Origin: Lewinellaceae bacterium
GTDB lineage: Bacteria > Bacteroidota > Bacteroidia > Chitinophagales > Saprospiraceae
NCBI GenBank assembly: GCA_016719605.1
Contig: JADJYW010000012.1
Span: forward strand, 248,001-312,000
Direction of reading: 5' to 3'
Length of the DNA: 64,000 nucleotides
The position numbers were made by a program, and so were the translations under genes. The notes under the pieces were generated by a model. That model did no database searches and was not told where the DNA came from. It saw nothing but the letters and a program-made list of their open reading frames with translations. How positions within the stretch are numbered: position 1 is the first letter of the stretch; every line of letters starts with the position of its first letter. Shown piece after piece: positions 62,883 to 64,000 of the stretch.

Positions 62883-62953
62883 TCTCTTTTGGCCCTCGGG
62901 AGTCCAATCCACCAGTCCACCAATAAACCAATCCACCCGCCCGACTTTTCGCG

Positions 62954-62961
62954 TAGATTTG
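62954..62961 (+). promoter_or_regulatory. -7 box TAGATTTG for rocD
   Basis: Full TAnnTTTG match about 31 bp before the ATG at 62993. It lies directly after the repeat arm. Confidence 0.45.
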
Positions 62962-62992
62962 CGGCATTGATCACGCAATCGTTCCTAGCATC

Positions 62993-64000
62993 ATGGATAT
63001 TTTGACTGTTGCCACTGCCTCTACCGAACTAATGGAACTCGAAGACCGCTACAATGCGCACAATTACCACCCGCTACCGGTAGTGCTTGAACGGGGCGAA
63101 GGGGTATTTGTCTGGGATGTGGAGGGCAAACGCTATTTTGATTTTCTTTCGGCCTACAGCGCTGTAAACCAGGGGCATTGTCATCCGCGTATTATTCGGG
63201 CGTTGACGGAGCAGGCACAAAAGCTGACCCTCACGTCGCGGGCTTTTTACAATAACTTGCTTGGTCCGTATGCGGAGTTTATCACCCGATACTTTGGCTA
63301 CGACCGCGTGCTGCCCATGAACACCGGGGTGGAAGGCGGCGAAACGGCCATCAAACTTGCCCGCCACTGGGCCTACCGGGTAAAAGGTGTGCCGGAGAAC
63401 CAGGCCAAAGTAGTTTTTGTGGAAGGCAACTTCTGGGGTCGTACCCTGGCGGCCATATCGTCCTCCACCGATCCAACTTCGTTCAAAGATTTTGGGCCGT
63501 TTATGCCGGGCTATGAAATTATCCCGTACAACGATCTGGCGGCGCTCGAAAAAGCCTTTCAGGACAAAAATGTGGCGGCGTTCATGTTTGAACCCATTCA
63601 GGGCGAGGCCGGAGTGGTGGTGCCCGATGACAACTACATACCAGGCGTGCGGGCGTTGTGCACGGAGTACAACGTGCTGATGATCGCCGATGAAGTGCAA
63701 ACGGGCATCGGTCGCACGGGGCGCTTGTTGTGCTGCGATCATTACGATGTCAAGCCCGATATTTTGGTGTTGGGGAAAGCACTTTCCGGGGGCGTTTTTC
63801 CAGTTAGTGCTGCACTGGCCTCTGATGAGATCATGCTGACCGTCAAACCCGGCGAACACGGCTCCACTTTTGGCGGAAATCCGTTGGCGTGCGCCGTAGC
63901 AATGGAAGCACTGAAAGTCGTGCTGGACGAGCGTTTGTCCGAAAATGCCGAGCGCTTAGGCATCATCTTCCGCCGACGTATGCAGGTGTTGGTACAAAAA
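62993..64000 (+). CDS. rocD: ornithine aminotransferase, N-terminal 336 residues (cut by right edge)
   Basis: PLP-dependent class III aminotransferase that converts L-ornithine plus 2-oxoglutarate to glutamate semialdehyde. Conserved blocks: NYHPLPVVLERGEGVFVWD, FLSAYSAVNQGHCHP, MNTGVEGGETAIKLARHW, FEPIQGEAGVVVP, ADEVQTGIGRTG, the PLP Lys in LVLGKALSGG and GEHGSTFGGNPLACAVA. These distinguish it from acetylornithine aminotransferase. The frame is open to the last base of the window; the C-terminal fifth is missing. Confidence 0.95.
   Translation, partial: MDILTVATASTELMELEDRYNAHNYHPLPVVLERGEGVFVWDVEGKRYFDFLSAYSAVNQGHCHPRIIRALTEQAQKLTLTSRAFYNNLLGPYAEFITRYFGYDRVLPMNTGVEGGETAIKLARHWAYRVKGVPENQAKVVFVEGNFWGRTLAAISSSTDPTSFKDFGPFMPGYEIIPYNDLAALEKAFQDKNVAAFMFEPIQGEAGVVVPDDNYIPGVRALCTEYNVLMIADEVQTGIGRTGRLLCCDHYDVKPDILVLGKALSGGVFPVSAALASDEIMLTVKPGEHGSTFGGNPLACAVAMEALKVVLDERLSENAERLGIIFRRRMQVLVQK

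Overview
The window comes from a member of the Bacteroidota, most likely the Saprospiria (Haliscomenobacter/Lewinella-like). The evidence is a SusC/SusD pair, many secreted proteins with type IX secretion (T9SS) sorting tails, promoters with the Bacteroidota -7 box TAnnTTTG, frequent ATGA or TAATG gene overlaps, and a duplicated 'NDR' calcium-loop tail of a kind I associate with Saprospiraceae. No rRNA, tRNA, CRISPR array or intact transposase was seen. At least 20 single-base frame breaks split otherwise conserved genes, housekeeping ones included. They are best explained as residual indel errors of a long-read assembly, so split genes are annotated here as single genes.

Layout. 1-3.35 kb (minus): a TonB-dependent receptor cut by the left edge, its lipoprotein partner, and a family 2 glycosyltransferase. 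3.5-8.6 kb (plus): gyrA, pyrR, pyrB, a CBS-domain protein and an SRPBCC protein, followed by a candidate small RNA on the minus strand. 8.9-17.8 kb: two unknown proteins, a DUF4230 protein, an ABC-F ATPase, a coiled-coil/HhH envelope protein with an OmpA-like partner, and an ABC exporter. 17.9-34.9 kb: a polysaccharide utilisation locus of two GH144-type endo-glucanases (one fused to an esterase), a six-repeat binding protein, a GH3 beta-glucosidase, SusC and SusD, facing a membrane-spanning propeller/HTH regulator. Together these predict capture and hydrolysis of beta-1,2-glucan.

35-45 kb: a START protein, a UbiD decarboxylase, a SUMF1-fold protein, a PIN-domain pair, a metal-handling trio (MbnP, HMA and heavy-metal-binding proteins), ftsE, dapB and a choice-of-anchor B secreted protein. 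45-54 kb: a two-component system, a DUF2231-type membrane protein, a ferritin-VIT1 (MbfA-like) protein, then rlmL, a small secreted protein and yraN, and a DUF1800/DUF1501 pair. 54.4-64 kb: a large secreted protein with a dockerin-like tail, a second ABC exporter, a T9SS protein, a small membrane LuxR protein, a DUF4199 protein, an outer-membrane barrel, and ornithine aminotransferase cut by the right edge.

The most unusual non-coding signal is a class of short word-like repeats, as tandem 16-mers, shuffled inverted arms or a 72-bp triplet. They fill the gaps between genes, sit at or inside the 3' ends of genes, and occupy three of the gaps of the glucan operon.
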